From the NCBI RefSeq assembly GCF_003259365.1, contig NZ_QLLY01000006.1, forward strand, positions 188,851 through 252,850: a stretch of 64,000 bases of DNA, read 5' to 3'. Positions 16,058-24,753 of the stretch are shown here, one piece after another (position 1 is the first letter of the stretch; the number at the start of each line of letters is the position of its first letter). A program made the position numbers and the translations under genes. The DNA comes from Streptomyces sp. PsTaAH-137. Its GTDB lineage: Bacteria > Actinomycetota > Actinomycetes > Streptomycetales > Streptomycetaceae. The notes under the pieces were generated by a model. That model was not told the DNA's origin, made no database searches, and was given only the letters and a program-made list of their open reading frames with translations.

Positions 16058-17329
16058 GTGGCGGTGCAGGAAGCGCGGCAGGGGCAGGACTCGCACGGGG
16101 GCGGCTGCCGTTGCGGCGACTGTCCGCACGGCGCACGCCAGGGGCACCGCAGGGCGGTCGCCGCGTTCCTGGCCAAGCGGGACGAACTCGCGGCCGGCAC
16201 CGGACTGCCGCCCGCCGTCGCCCACTCGGCCGGGGCTTCCCGGCAGTGGATCTCCGACGAACTCACCCAGTCCGCGCAGGCCGTGGCCGACCGGAGCCGG
16301 GAGGAGGGCGCGGCCTGGCTGGCCGGACTGTGGCCGCGCACCCTGTACGTCGTCTGGGGCGCGGCCGGGCTGCTCCTCCTGGTACAGCTGCTCACGGCGC
16401 TCGGCGCGGGCTGGACGGCCGCGCGCACCGCCGGGCTCGTCGCCGCCGTGCTGGTGGGGGCGCTGCTGACCGGCGCCGCGTACTGGCACCGGGCGCGCGG
16501 CGGGGTGCTCGCGCCGCTGATCGGCGAGGACAACCGGCTGTCGTCCTCGCGGGCCGTGGCCGGTGCCGTGGTGCTGCTCTCGGTGTACGCGGTCCTCGTC
16601 CTCGCCGGTGAACTCGCCGCCGCCTCCGGTCCCGCGCACCGCGACGCGCTCATCGACGGCCTCGAACTCGCCGCCGGAGCGGGCCTGTTGACGGTGCTCG
16701 CCGTGGTCTGCGCGGTCGCGGTGCTGGTGCGGCGGGTCGTCGGGCTGCGGGTCGCCGGGCAGCGCCTGCAGAAGGTGCGGGCCGCCCGGCCGCGCGCCGC
16801 CGACCTGCTCACCGACGACTCGGGGCGCGGCAGCTTCACCGACACGCAGTACGTGGCCGTGTGCGCCGCCGCCGTGATCTGGGCCGGGGCGCGGCTCGCC
16901 CGCCGCCCCGACCAGCTTCCTGACCTGCCGTGGGGGCTCGCCGTCCTCGTCGTCGTCTCGGCGGCGACGTATCTGGCCGGAAAGTACGCCGAGGGCGGCC
17001 GTCCGGTCATCCTCTCCGTGGTGCGGGCCCGCGAGGCCGGTGACCTCGACGCGCCCATCCGGACCGGCGACGACATCGAGATCCGCGGCGCCGGGTTCGT
17101 CCCGCCGGGCGCGGGCGGCGCCGATCAGCTGGCGCGGGTGGCGGTGCGCATCGGTCCTGTCCATGTGCACGTGCCGCTGGTGCCGGTCGCGGGCGGGTTC
17201 ACCAACCCGGCGGACGCGCTGCTCACCGTGCCGGTTCCGGTGGACGTCGAGCCGGGCAGGGTGGAGGTCCAGGTCATCACGGCCACGGGCGTCGAGACCA
17301 ATCGCTGCACGATCGACGTCACGGATTGA
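16058..17329 (+). CDS. Polytopic membrane protein with Cys-rich N-terminus
   Basis: A 423-aa protein. An N-terminal cysteine pair CRCGDC near residue 17 could bind metal. A cytoplasmic helix follows, then at least six predicted membrane segments (about 95-345), then a C-terminal beta-rich domain of about 80 residues (VRIGPVHVHVPLVP..., ending NRCTIDVTD) that looks IPT/TIG-like. The start GTG 16058 has a G-rich tract (tgactggggg) 6-10 bases upstream. The function is not recognised; the divergent DUF4429 gene is its only close neighbour on the left. Confidence 0.7.
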   Translation: MAVQEARQGQDSHGGGCRCGDCPHGARQGHRRAVAAFLAKRDELAAGTGLPPAVAHSAGASRQWISDELTQSAQAVADRSREEGAAWLAGLWPRTLYVVWGAAGLLLLVQLLTALGAGWTAARTAGLVAAVLVGALLTGAAYWHRARGGVLAPLIGEDNRLSSSRAVAGAVVLLSVYAVLVLAGELAAASGPAHRDALIDGLELAAGAGLLTVLAVVCAVAVLVRRVVGLRVAGQRLQKVRAARPRAADLLTDDSGRGSFTDTQYVAVCAAAVIWAGARLARRPDQLPDLPWGLAVLVVVSAATYLAGKYAEGGRPVILSVVRAREAGDLDAPIRTGDDIEIRGAGFVPPGAGGADQLARVAVRIGPVHVHVPLVPVAGGFTNPADALLTVPVPVDVEPGRVEVQVITATGVETNRCTIDVTD

Positions 17330-17437
17330 GCCGTACTGGGCCCGTACCGATCAGTACTGAGCCGTAGCCGCCTTTCGTACGTATGGTCGGGTAAAGGCGT
17401 GTGGAGCGCCCAGGGCGCGAGAGGCGGCGGAGCGGCG

Positions 17438-17956
17438 ATGGCTCACGGCATGCGGACCGACGCGTACACCGGATATGTCGACAGGGGGCGTGGGGACTGG
17501 CGTGCGACCGCGCAGCGGTACGCGCTGGTGCCGCTCCGTCTCTTCCTCGGCATCACGTTCATCTACGCGGCGTACGACAAGCTCAGCGACAGCGCGTTCT
17601 TCAAGGCGTCCGGGGCCGGGTCCATCGGGGAGCAGATGCGCGGGGTCCGGGACGGTTCCGCGATTCCGGCGCTCGTCGATCTGGCGCTGAAGTCTCCTTC
17701 GGGGTTCGGCTACGCGATTGCCTTCGGCGAGCTGGCGGTCGGGATCGGTACGTTGCTGGGGCTGCTGGCCCGGATCGCGGCGGTCGGCGGGGCGCTGATC
17801 TCGCTGAGCCTGTGGCTGACGGTGAGCTGGCAGACGGAGCCGTACTACCTCGGCAACGACCTGGCTTACCTGATGGCGTGGCTGCCGCTGATCCTGGCCG
17901 GGGCGGCGGTGTGGTCGCTGGACGCGTGGTGGCGGGGCCGACGCCGGGGCTTGTAA
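17438..17956 (+). CDS. DoxX family membrane protein
   Basis: A 172-aa protein with four membrane segments. The DoxX signature LRLFLGITFIYAAYDKL is at about 30, followed by GELAVGIGTLLGLLARI and a final WLPLILAGAAVWSLDAWW. Family members include the small subunit of thiosulfate:quinone oxidoreductase and mycobacterial redox partners, so a role in quinone-linked redox chemistry is possible but unproven. ATG 17438 follows gaggcggcggag; a GTG at 17399 would add 13 residues without support. A large repeat array follows its stop. Confidence 0.8.
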   Translation: MAHGMRTDAYTGYVDRGRGDWRATAQRYALVPLRLFLGITFIYAAYDKLSDSAFFKASGAGSIGEQMRGVRDGSAIPALVDLALKSPSGFGYAIAFGELAVGIGTLLGLLARIAAVGGALISLSLWLTVSWQTEPYYLGNDLAYLMAWLPLILAGAAVWSLDAWWRGRRRGL

Positions 17957-17994
17957 CTAGGGCCGGTTGTCGCTCGAGCGCGGCCCGGCGACCG

Positions 17995-18523
17995 CTTCTC
18001 GCGCAGTTCCCCGCGCCCCTAAAACCAGTCCGTCACGCGCGCCTCTCGTCGTGGCTGGTCGCGCAGTTCCCCGCGCCCCTGGGTTGTCGTTCGAGTGCGG
18101 CCCGGTGGCCGCTTCTCGCGCAGTTCCCCGCGCCCCTGAGATGCGCACTTCGTGCGCCATCTCATCAGAGAGGCGCACCACCGCCGCCCCATCAGGAGAG
18201 GCGCGCCACCCCTGCCCCCACCGGGAGGCACACCACCGCGCCCCCCATCGGGAGGCACACCACCGCGCCCCCATCGGGAGGCGCGCGAAGCGCAGCCTCA
18301 GGGGAGGCGGCGCGAAGCGCCTGCCTCAGGGGCGCGGGGAACTGCGCGAGAAGCCCCACCGGCGCGCGCACGACGAACGACCTAGGGGCGCGGGGAACTG
18401 CGCGAGAAGCCCCACCGGCGCGTGGACGGAGTGCGACCTAGGGGCGCGGGGAACTGCGCGAGAAGCCCCACCGGCGCGCGGACGGAGAACGACCTAGGGG
18501 CGCGGGGAACTGCGCGACCAGCC
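17995..18523. repeat. Repeat cluster II: three A' units then four A units at 56-bp period
   Basis: Three copies of the reverse unit start at 17995, 18055 and 18112. Four copies of the forward unit start at 18328, 18384, 18440 and 18496, that is exactly 56 bp apart. The forward 28-nt unit is aggggcgcggggaactgcgc plus gagaagcc or gaccagcc; the remaining 28 bp are similar but not identical between units. The middle part holds a hairpin gagatgcgca/tgcgccatctc and a short tandem (gggaggc then acaccaccgcgcccc). No gene lies in 17957-18544. Confidence 0.9.
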
Positions 18524-18544
18524 ACGACGAGAGGCGCGCCCGGG

Positions 18545-18757
18545 CTATGGGCGGGCCGAGTTCTGGGCGCGGCGGCGCCGGACGGAATGGGTGACGGTGC
18601 CCACGGCGCCGGCCAGGCAGAGGCCCCCGAGCACCAACGGAATCGCCACGAACCACGGAGTGGACCACGCTCCGCCGGCATCCCCGAAATACACCACGGC
18701 GGTCACCATCAGCACGACCCCGGCCAGCAACCGCCCCGGCCCGAATTCACGACGCAC
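18545..18757 (-). CDS. Small two-helix membrane protein coupled to the PspC gene
   Basis: A 70-aa protein beginning VRREFGPGRLLAG with two hydrophobic segments (about 8-26 and 33-55) and a basic tail RRRRAQ. GTG 18757 overlaps the end of the upstream PspC-domain gene by 11 bp, so translational coupling is expected. The small size and membrane topology suggest an accessory of the PspC module, but no family is recognised. Confidence 0.65.
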   Translation of the reverse strand: MRREFGPGRLLAGVVLMVTAVVYFGDAGGAWSTPWFVAIPLVLGGLCLAGAVGTVTHSVRRRRAQNSARP

Positions 18758-20051
18758 GGGAAACCTCCACCTGTCCGACCCCGACCTCGACATGCAGCTC
18801 GACCGTGCCGGAGGCCTTGGTGCCGGCCGGAGGGGCGAGCGTCGCGCGCTGATCCACGCCCGGCTGTACATCCACGTCCTTCGAGGCGTCCCCGGGCAAC
18901 TGCACGTCCCCGACCCCCACCTCGGCATGCAGTTCCACCGTGGCACCCGCGGGCACGATCACCCGCGCCTGCCCGGCCCCCACCTCGACATGCACGGACA
19001 CCTTCTTCCCCGCACCGGGCCGCACCTCGGTGAGGTCGAGCGTGCCGACCCCGGACCCCAGCTCGTACTTGGCGGAGACGTCGGAGGCGCTCGCCGGTAC
19101 CCAGTCCCGGTGCATCCACCGCGTACTGATGTTGGAGGGCAGCGCGGCGGACGCCGTGAGCAGCCCGGCCGTGATGACGGCGAGCACGATCGAGCCGACG
19201 CCGGTGCGCCCGCGGAAGGCGCTGACCGCGATGCCGAGCCCGAACACGGCCAGCGCGCAGGCGAGCCCGGTCTGGAGGCTGTGGCCGAGCGAACGGTCCT
19301 CCCAGGTGACCCCGGCCCCGACGAGCCCGGCGACGACCGCGCCGAGGAACGTGAGCGCCCCGATCCCGCGCGGCCCGGGCGGCCGCTTGGGTGCCACGGG
19401 CCGCCCCCACCCGCCGGCACCGCTCCCGGAAGATGCCCCGGAGGCGGCCCGCGCCAGGTCCGGCGGCCCCCAGAAGTACCCGGTGCCCCCGACGTGCGTA
19501 CCGTCCTTGACGATCGGGTCGCGCCACCACGACGGCGCCCCGGCCACCGGCGGCGCCTGCGCCTCGGGCGGCGCGTCGGCGACGGCCTGGGCCGCGACCG
19601 GATCGGCCTCGGCGGTGGTGGTGCGCCGCTGCGACCAGTACCCGGAACCGGCCAGGAGCAGGGCGAGGACGGCGGCGAAGGACAGCGCCCCGCCGTTGTT
19701 CAGCATGGAGAGGAAGACACCGCAGCCGACCAGCGCCGTGACGATCGCGGCGAGGCCAGGACCGTCGACCCGGCCGGTGAGCAGCTTCCTGAACTCGTTC
19801 TCGTCCTCGTCGTCGTAGGCCACGAACAGCCACGCGAAGCCGTAGAAGATCAGGCCGACCCCGCCGGTCACGGCGAGCACGGCCAGGCCGATCCGGAAGA
19901 TCACCGGGTCCATGTCGCAGTGCCGGCCGAGCCCCGCGCACACCCCGCCCAGCGTCTTGTGGCGCCGGTCCCGGCGGAACCGGCGCAGCGGAGCGGGCTC
20001 CGGCTCCGAACCCGGGGCAGCGGCGGCGGCCGGGGCATCCTCGTGCGTCAT
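18747..20051 (-). CDS. PspC-domain membrane protein with LiaF-like C-terminal domain
   Basis: A 434-aa protein. An N-terminal PspC domain (about 22-80, LGGVCAGLGRH, then a membrane helix) is followed by four or more further membrane helices and a C-terminal beta-rich domain (about 330-434) with repeated motifs VSVHVEVGAGQARVIVP, VELHAEVGVGDVQLP and VELHVEVGVGQVEV. That pattern resembles the beta-helical LiaF/YvqF-type domain that senses cell-envelope stress. It is divergent from a histidine kinase that also carries a PspC domain, so the two likely act together. The start is ATG 20051; an upstream extension has no family similarity. Confidence 0.82.
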   Translation of the reverse strand: MTHEDAPAAAAAPGSEPEPAPLRRFRRDRRHKTLGGVCAGLGRHCDMDPVIFRIGLAVLAVTGGVGLIFYGFAWLFVAYDDEDENEFRKLLTGRVDGPGLAAIVTALVGCGVFLSMLNNGGALSFAAVLALLLAGSGYWSQRRTTTAEADPVAAQAVADAPPEAQAPPVAGAPSWWRDPIVKDGTHVGGTGYFWGPPDLARAASGASSGSGAGGWGRPVAPKRPPGPRGIGALTFLGAVVAGLVGAGVTWEDRSLGHSLQTGLACALAVFGLGIAVSAFRGRTGVGSIVLAVITAGLLTASAALPSNISTRWMHRDWVPASASDVSAKYELGSGVGTLDLTEVRPGAGKKVSVHVEVGAGQARVIVPAGATVELHAEVGVGDVQLPGDASKDVDVQPGVDQRATLAPPAGTKASGTVELHVEVGVGQVEVSRAS

Positions 20052-20215
20052 ACGTCCATGGTGGCGGGCCGGGGCCGCCGGCGGGAGTCGGGACAACCCT
20101 GGCCGGACCCTGAGATCGTCCCTGAGGCACCCGCCGCGGCCGGCGGGAAGATCAGGGACGTATCCGGGCCCGACCCTGATGCCCCGCCCCGCCCCGCCGT
20201 GTGACGATCGGTGCC

Positions 20216-21523
20216 ATGCCGGAAGCAGCGACCGCCCCTCTCGTGGAAGACCCGCGGCCGCCGCGCAAGCTCTACCGAAGCAGCGACGGACGCTGGCTGG
20301 GCGGAGTCGCGCGGGGCCTGGCCGGGCATCTCGGCCTGCCCGTCGTCTGGGTGCGGCTGGTCTTCGTCGGCCTGTTCATGGCCGACGGGCTGGGCGCCCT
20401 GCTGTACGCGGCGTTCTGGTTCTTCGTCCCGCTGGGCGTCGGCGGTGTCGGCGCCGACCGGCCCCTGACCTCGTCGGTCCTCACCACGGAGATCTCCGCC
20501 GACGGCCGCCGCAGGCTGGTGGCGCGCCGCCCCGACAAGGGGCAGATCCTCGCGCTCGTCCTGATGGTCATCGTCGCGATGATCTTCGTGCAGAACGTGC
20601 ACCTGTCCGGCAACACCAAGGCCTACCTCGTCCCCACCGTGCTGGTCGGCGCGGGCGTCGCCCTGGTCTGGCGCCAGGCGGACAACGCGCGCCGGGCCCG
20701 CTGGGCCGAGGTCGGCCGCCGCCGGCGCACCCTGAACCTGCTGCGTGCCGCTGCCGGGGTCCTCCTGGTCGGCGCGGGCGTGACCGGCATCTTCGTCACC
20801 CAGGGCTCCACCGAGCACCTCGGCTCGATCCTCCAGGCGGCGCTCGCCGTCCTGGTCGGCATCGCGCTGCTCGCGGGCCCCTATCTGATCCGCATGACGC
20901 AGGACCTCTCCGAGGAGCGCCTGATGCGCATCCGGGCGCAGGAGCGGGCCGAGGTCGCCGCCCACGTCCACGACTCGGTGCTGCACACCCTGACCCTGAT
21001 CCAGCGCAACGCGGACGATGCGGGCGAGGTGCGCCGCCTCGCCCGCGCCCAGGAGCGCGACCTGCGGGCCTGGCTCTACAAGCCGGCCGCCGCCGAGAAC
21101 CCGCAGGAGCCCGAGACGGTCGCGGAGGCCGTGAAGCGGGGCGCGGCGGAGGTCGAGGACAAGCACGGCGTCCCTCTGGAGGTCGTGGTCGTCGGCGACT
21201 GCCCGCTCGACGAGGCCCTCACGGCACAGATGCAGGCCGCGAGGGAGGCGATGGTGAACGCCGCCAAGTACGGTGGCGAGGGCGGCGCGGTGCAGGTCTA
21301 CGCGGAGATCGAGACGACGTCCGAGGGGGTCGAGGTGTTCGTGTCCGTACGCGACCGTGGACCGGGCTTCGACATGGACGCGGTGCCCGCCGACCGCATG
21401 GGCGTAAGAGAATCGATCATCGGCCGGATGGAACGCAACGGCGGCACGGCCCGTCTGCGGGCGGTGCCCGACGGCGGCACGGAGGTCGAACTGACCATGA
21501 AGAGGGCGGAGAGGACGTCATGA
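20216..21523 (+). CDS. PspC-domain sensor histidine kinase (NarL/LiaS family)
   Basis: A 435-aa membrane kinase. An N-terminal PspC domain (GGVARGLAGHLGLPVVWVR) is followed by about five membrane helices, then a HisKA_3 dimerisation domain with phosphoacceptor H252 in HVHDSVLHTL, and a HATPase domain with N box (EAMVNAAKYGG) and G box (RDRGPGFD). It presumably autophosphorylates and passes phosphate to the regulator encoded next. Its stop overlaps the regulator start as ATGA. A GTG at 20201 is an alternative start; neither start has a clear ribosome binding site. The shared PspC domain with the divergent gene points to envelope-stress sensing. Confidence 0.9.
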   Translation: MPEAATAPLVEDPRPPRKLYRSSDGRWLGGVARGLAGHLGLPVVWVRLVFVGLFMADGLGALLYAAFWFFVPLGVGGVGADRPLTSSVLTTEISADGRRRLVARRPDKGQILALVLMVIVAMIFVQNVHLSGNTKAYLVPTVLVGAGVALVWRQADNARRARWAEVGRRRRTLNLLRAAAGVLLVGAGVTGIFVTQGSTEHLGSILQAALAVLVGIALLAGPYLIRMTQDLSEERLMRIRAQERAEVAAHVHDSVLHTLTLIQRNADDAGEVRRLARAQERDLRAWLYKPAAAENPQEPETVAEAVKRGAAEVEDKHGVPLEVVVVGDCPLDEALTAQMQAAREAMVNAAKYGGEGGAVQVYAEIETTSEGVEVFVSVRDRGPGFDMDAVPADRMGVRESIIGRMERNGGTARLRAVPDGGTEVELTMKRAERTS

Positions 21524-22212
21524 CCGACGCAGCGGCGGAGCAGGGCCCCGGACGGCACGTGCGGGTGGTCCTGGTCGACGACCACAGGATGTTCCGTACG
21601 GGCGTCCAGGCCGAGATCGGCCGCACCGAGACGACGGGCGTCGAGGTCGTCGGCGAGGCGGCCGACGTCGACCAGGCGGTCACCGTCATCACGGCGACCC
21701 GGCCCGAGGTCGTCCTCCTCGACGTGCACCTCCCGGGCGGCGGCGGTGTCGAAGTGCTGCGCCGCAGCGCCCAGTTGATGGCCGACGCCGAGAACCCGGT
21801 GCGCTTCCTCGCCCTGTCCGTGTCGGACGCGGCGGAGGACGTGATCGGCGTGATCCGCGGCGGCGCCCGCGGTTACGTCACCAAGACCATCACCGGCACC
21901 GACCTGGTGGATTCCATCTTCCGCGTCCAGGACGGCGACGCGGTGTTCTCGCCGCGGCTCGCCGGTTTCGTGCTCGACGCCTTCGCCTCCACGGACGCGC
22001 CGCCGGTCGACGAGGACCTGGACCGCCTCACCCAGCGCGAGCGCGAGGTGCTGCGCCTGATCGCCCGCGGGTACGCGTACAAGGAGATCGCCAAGCAGCT
22101 GTTCATCTCGGTGAAGACGGTCGAGTCGCACGTCTCCGCGGTGCTGCGCAAGCTCCAGCTCTCCAACCGGCACGAGCTGACCCGCTGGGCGACGGCGCGG
22201 CGCCTGGTCTGA
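21520..22212 (+). CDS. NarL/LuxR-family response regulator
   Basis: A 230-aa regulator. The receiver domain has the acidic pair VDDH near 20 and phosphoacceptor D68 in VVLLDVHLP; the conserved Thr/Ser and Lys are in LALSVSD and YVTKTI. A LuxR-type helix-turn-helix spans about 168-220 (LTQREREVLRLIARG, then KTVESHVS). It starts within the stop of the PspC-domain kinase (ATGA), so they form a two-component pair. Likely targets include the divergent PspC-like genes, but no operator is identified here. Confidence 0.93.
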   Translation: MTDAAAEQGPGRHVRVVLVDDHRMFRTGVQAEIGRTETTGVEVVGEAADVDQAVTVITATRPEVVLLDVHLPGGGGVEVLRRSAQLMADAENPVRFLALSVSDAAEDVIGVIRGGARGYVTKTITGTDLVDSIFRVQDGDAVFSPRLAGFVLDAFASTDAPPVDEDLDRLTQREREVLRLIARGYAYKEIAKQLFISVKTVESHVSAVLRKLQLSNRHELTRWATARRLV

Positions 22213-22273
22213 GCGCCGGCCCGCTCTCCTTACTCGCTGGACGGAGCGCGCGCCTCTGTGCCCTTATGGCTGC

Positions 22274-22915
22274 ATGATGTCCACCGACCGGCTCCTCGCG
22301 TTCGCCGCGATGTCCCTCCTCCTCATCGTCATCCCCGGCCCGAGCGTCCTGTTCGTCGTCGGCCGGGCCCTCTCCCAGGGCCGCCGCGCCGCGCTGACCA
22401 CGGTCGCCGGGAACACGGCCGGGTCGTACGTCCTCGTCGCCGCCGTCGCCCTGGGCGTCGGCGCGGTCGTGGAACGCTCGATCGCCGTCTTCACCGTGCT
22501 GAAGCTGGCGGGCGCCGCCTACCTGGTCTACCTGGGAGTGCAGGCGATCCGCCAACGCCGGTCGCTCCAGACGGTGTTCGCCGCGGCTGACGGGCAGCCC
22601 GCGAAGAGCTCGCGCACCTTCTGGGAGGGGTTCGCGGTCGGCGTCGCGAACCCCAAGACGATCGTCTTCTTCGCGGCGGTCCTGCCCCAGTTCGTGGACC
22701 GCGAGGCGGGCCACACCGCGCTCCAGATGCTGCTGCTCGGTCTGGTCTTCAACATCATCGCGGTGACGTCCGACAGCATCTGGGGTCTGGTGGCGGCCAC
22801 GGCCCGCGACTGGTTCGCCCGTTCACCGCGCCGGCTCGCCGCGGTCGGCGGGATCGGCGGGCTCGCGATGGTCGGACTCGGGGTCACGGTCGCGGTGCAG
22901 GGCCGCAAGGACTGA
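22274..22915 (+). CDS. LysE/RhtB family amino-acid exporter
   Basis: A 213-aa protein with six membrane segments. The family signature PGPSVLFVVGRALSQGRRAAL is at about 22-42, a central GVANPKTIVFF motif is at about 125, and the last helix ends in VAVQGRKD. Relatives pump amino acids or their analogues out of the cell using the proton gradient. ATG 22274 and ATG 22277 are both possible starts. The substrate is not predictable. It follows the two-component genes by 62 bp with no clear terminator between. Confidence 0.82.
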   Translation: MMSTDRLLAFAAMSLLLIVIPGPSVLFVVGRALSQGRRAALTTVAGNTAGSYVLVAAVALGVGAVVERSIAVFTVLKLAGAAYLVYLGVQAIRQRRSLQTVFAAADGQPAKSSRTFWEGFAVGVANPKTIVFFAAVLPQFVDREAGHTALQMLLLGLVFNIIAVTSDSIWGLVAATARDWFARSPRRLAAVGGIGGLAMVGLGVTVAVQGRKD

Positions 22916-22936
22916 CGTACGGGCGTCTGGTGGCGC

Positions 22937-23083
22937 CTACTTGCCGGAGCCGACGTGGTGGTCGCCGCGGCGGACGTGCTCCGCGCCGACGCGGCGTGCG
23001 CGCCGTCCGTCCCGCCGCAGGCGGTCAGCGAGAGGCCGGCGGCGGCGATGACGAGGGCGAGGGCGGAGATCTTCTTCTGACAG
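22937..23083 (-). pseudogene. Degraded small lipoprotein gene
   Basis: On the minus strand a complete lipoprotein signal peptide can be read (KKISALALVIAAAGL then SLTACGG, lipobox LTAC), but no ATG, GTG or TTG stands at its beginning: the codons before it read CTC CCC TGT CAG. The same frame has no stop and runs into the LysE gene. A plausible small-protein ending (HVRRGDHHVGSGK, then TAG at 22937) is in a different frame. Loss of the start and one frameshift would explain both. It could also be a real gene with a distant upstream start, so confidence is modest. Confidence 0.4.
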
Positions 23084-23201
23084 GGGAGTCGTGGAGCGGT
23101 GACGAAGGGCGGCCGATCGGGTTCACGCGGCCGTCGCCGCACAACCATCCGCCGTTCATACGCGTCTCGCAGACGACCCACCTTCACGTCCAGGAGGCAC
23201 C

Positions 23202-24677
23202 GTGTCCATCCGCAGACCCGTCCTGTCGACCGCCGTCGCCGCCGCGATGATCGGCTCGCTCGGCGTTCCGCTCTTCGCCGGGACCGCCTCCGCGCAGACC
23301 CTCGCCACCACCGTGCGCGAGGACTTCGACGGGGACGGCTACCAGGACGTCGCCGTCGCCGCCCCGCAGGGGAAGGTCGGCGGCCACACCTGGGCCGGGT
23401 ACATCACGGTGAGCTACGGCTCGGCGCACGGCATCGACAAGGCGCGGACCACGGTCATCAGCCAGGACACCGCGGGGGTGCCCGGGGCCTCCGGTGACGA
23501 CCACAGGTTCGGCTACGCGATGGTCTCCCGCGACCTGGACGGCGACGGCCTGACCGACCTGGCCGCGGTCTCCGGCGAGTACGACGCGACCGCCGGCACC
23601 AACGGCGCGGTGACCGTCCTGTGGGGCCGCAAGGGCGGTATGACCGGTGCGGACGCCGCCCGGATCGCCGCGCCCGCGAACACCTCGGTCGGCGAGGACC
23701 TGACGGCCGGCGACTTCGACGGTGACGGCCACACCGACCTGTTCATGGACCACGGCGACGACTACGACTACCACGCCGTCCTCTACGGCCCCATCGGCCG
23801 TGACGGCGCCCCCGCGCGCGAGCAGCAGGTGAAGGTCTACAGCACCGACAACTTCATCGACACGACCGCGTCGGGCGACTTCAACGGCGACGGCATCGAC
23901 GACCTCGCGACCTTCTACGTCTACGAGAACCACGCCGAGGGCGGCAAGCTCTGGCTCGGCACCAAGAACGGCCTGTCGGCCACCTACACGGCCCTGCCCT
24001 CCGCGGCCGCCGCCGCGGTCGGCGACTTCGACAAGGACGGCAAGGCCGACCTCGCCACTCGCGTCTGGCCGGGCGAGCTCACCGAGGGCACGGAGACCGA
24101 CCCCGGCACCGTCAAGATCTTCTACGGCTCGGCGACCGGCCCCAGCAGGACCCGTACGACGACGATCACGCAGAGCACGTCGGGCGTGCCCGGGGCGAGC
24201 GAGAAGGGCGACCAGTTCGGCTCGCGCCTGAACGCGGCCGACGTGAACGGCGACGGCTACGCCGACCTGGCCGTCGGCGTCCCCGGCGAGGCGATCGGCA
24301 CCAAGAAGCTGGCCGGTGCCGTGGTGCTGCTCAAGGGCGGCAGCGGCGGACTGACCGGCACCAAGGCGCAGGCGTTCCACCAGGACACGGCCGGGGTGCC
24401 GGGCGTCGCGGAGGCCGGTGACGCGTTCGGCGGCGCGGTGCGGCTGCTCGACGTGACGGGCGACGGCAAGGCGGACCTGGTCGCGGGCGCGCCCGGCGAG
24501 GACCTGGGCAGCGTCGTCAACGCCGGCGCGGTGTGGCAACTGCGCGGCGCCACCGCCGGGTTGACGGCCGCCAACGCGGTGGCGGTCAACCCGACGGACA
24601 TCGGGGCCCCGTCGGCGAAGGCCTGGTTCGGCGCGAACCTGAGCGGGGACAACGGCCTCTCCGTGCCGATTCCTTAG
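23202..24677 (+). CDS. Secreted FG-GAP repeat (integrin-alpha-like) protein
   Basis: A 491-aa protein. A signal peptide ends in AGTASAQ (about residue 31). The mature protein is a beta-propeller of repeats, each with a calcium-binding loop D-x-D/N-x-D-G-x-x-D; seven such loops are visible (DFDGDGYQD, DLDGDGLTD, DFDGDGHTD, DFNGDGIDD, DFDKDGKAD, DVNGDGYAD, DVTGDGKAD), alternating with GVPGAS-type turns. Such proteins bind surfaces or ligands outside the cell; no hydrolase motif is seen. GTG 23202 follows aggaggc by a good distance. Confidence 0.88.
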   Translation: MSIRRPVLSTAVAAAMIGSLGVPLFAGTASAQTLATTVREDFDGDGYQDVAVAAPQGKVGGHTWAGYITVSYGSAHGIDKARTTVISQDTAGVPGASGDDHRFGYAMVSRDLDGDGLTDLAAVSGEYDATAGTNGAVTVLWGRKGGMTGADAARIAAPANTSVGEDLTAGDFDGDGHTDLFMDHGDDYDYHAVLYGPIGRDGAPAREQQVKVYSTDNFIDTTASGDFNGDGIDDLATFYVYENHAEGGKLWLGTKNGLSATYTALPSAAAAAVGDFDKDGKADLATRVWPGELTEGTETDPGTVKIFYGSATGPSRTRTTTITQSTSGVPGASEKGDQFGSRLNAADVNGDGYADLAVGVPGEAIGTKKLAGAVVLLKGGSGGLTGTKAQAFHQDTAGVPGVAEAGDAFGGAVRLLDVTGDGKADLVAGAPGEDLGSVVNAGAVWQLRGATAGLTAANAVAVNPTDIGAPSAKAWFGANLSGDNGLSVPIP

Positions 24678-24753
24678 CGCACACCGTCCCGAGGACCGTG
24701 GGGCCCCGGAAAACCGGATGCGCCCGGCCGCCCGCCGCCCCTACGGTCCTCGG

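Noticed and set aside
17401..18441. Open frame running from DoxX into the repeat array
   Set aside because: It is out of frame with DoxX and reads through the repeats, giving recurrent LAQFPAPL-type peptides that are by-products of the repeat unit.
18328..18523. CRISPR-like array of 28-bp repeats with about 28-bp spacers (also 62425-62623)
   Set aside because: The spacers are similar to one another, the repeat also occurs singly and in inverted pairs at four other places, and no cas gene is near. It belongs to an intergenic repeat family.
18709..20130. Alternative frame through the PspC gene (also 19912-22212 on the plus strand)
   Set aside because: Composition is Arg/Gly/Pro-rich without membrane or kinase motifs; the frames at 18747-20051 and 20216-21523 explain the region.
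23202..24677. FG-GAP protein as a glycosidase or lyase
   Set aside because: The whole mature chain is accounted for by calcium-loop propeller repeats; there is no separate catalytic domain.
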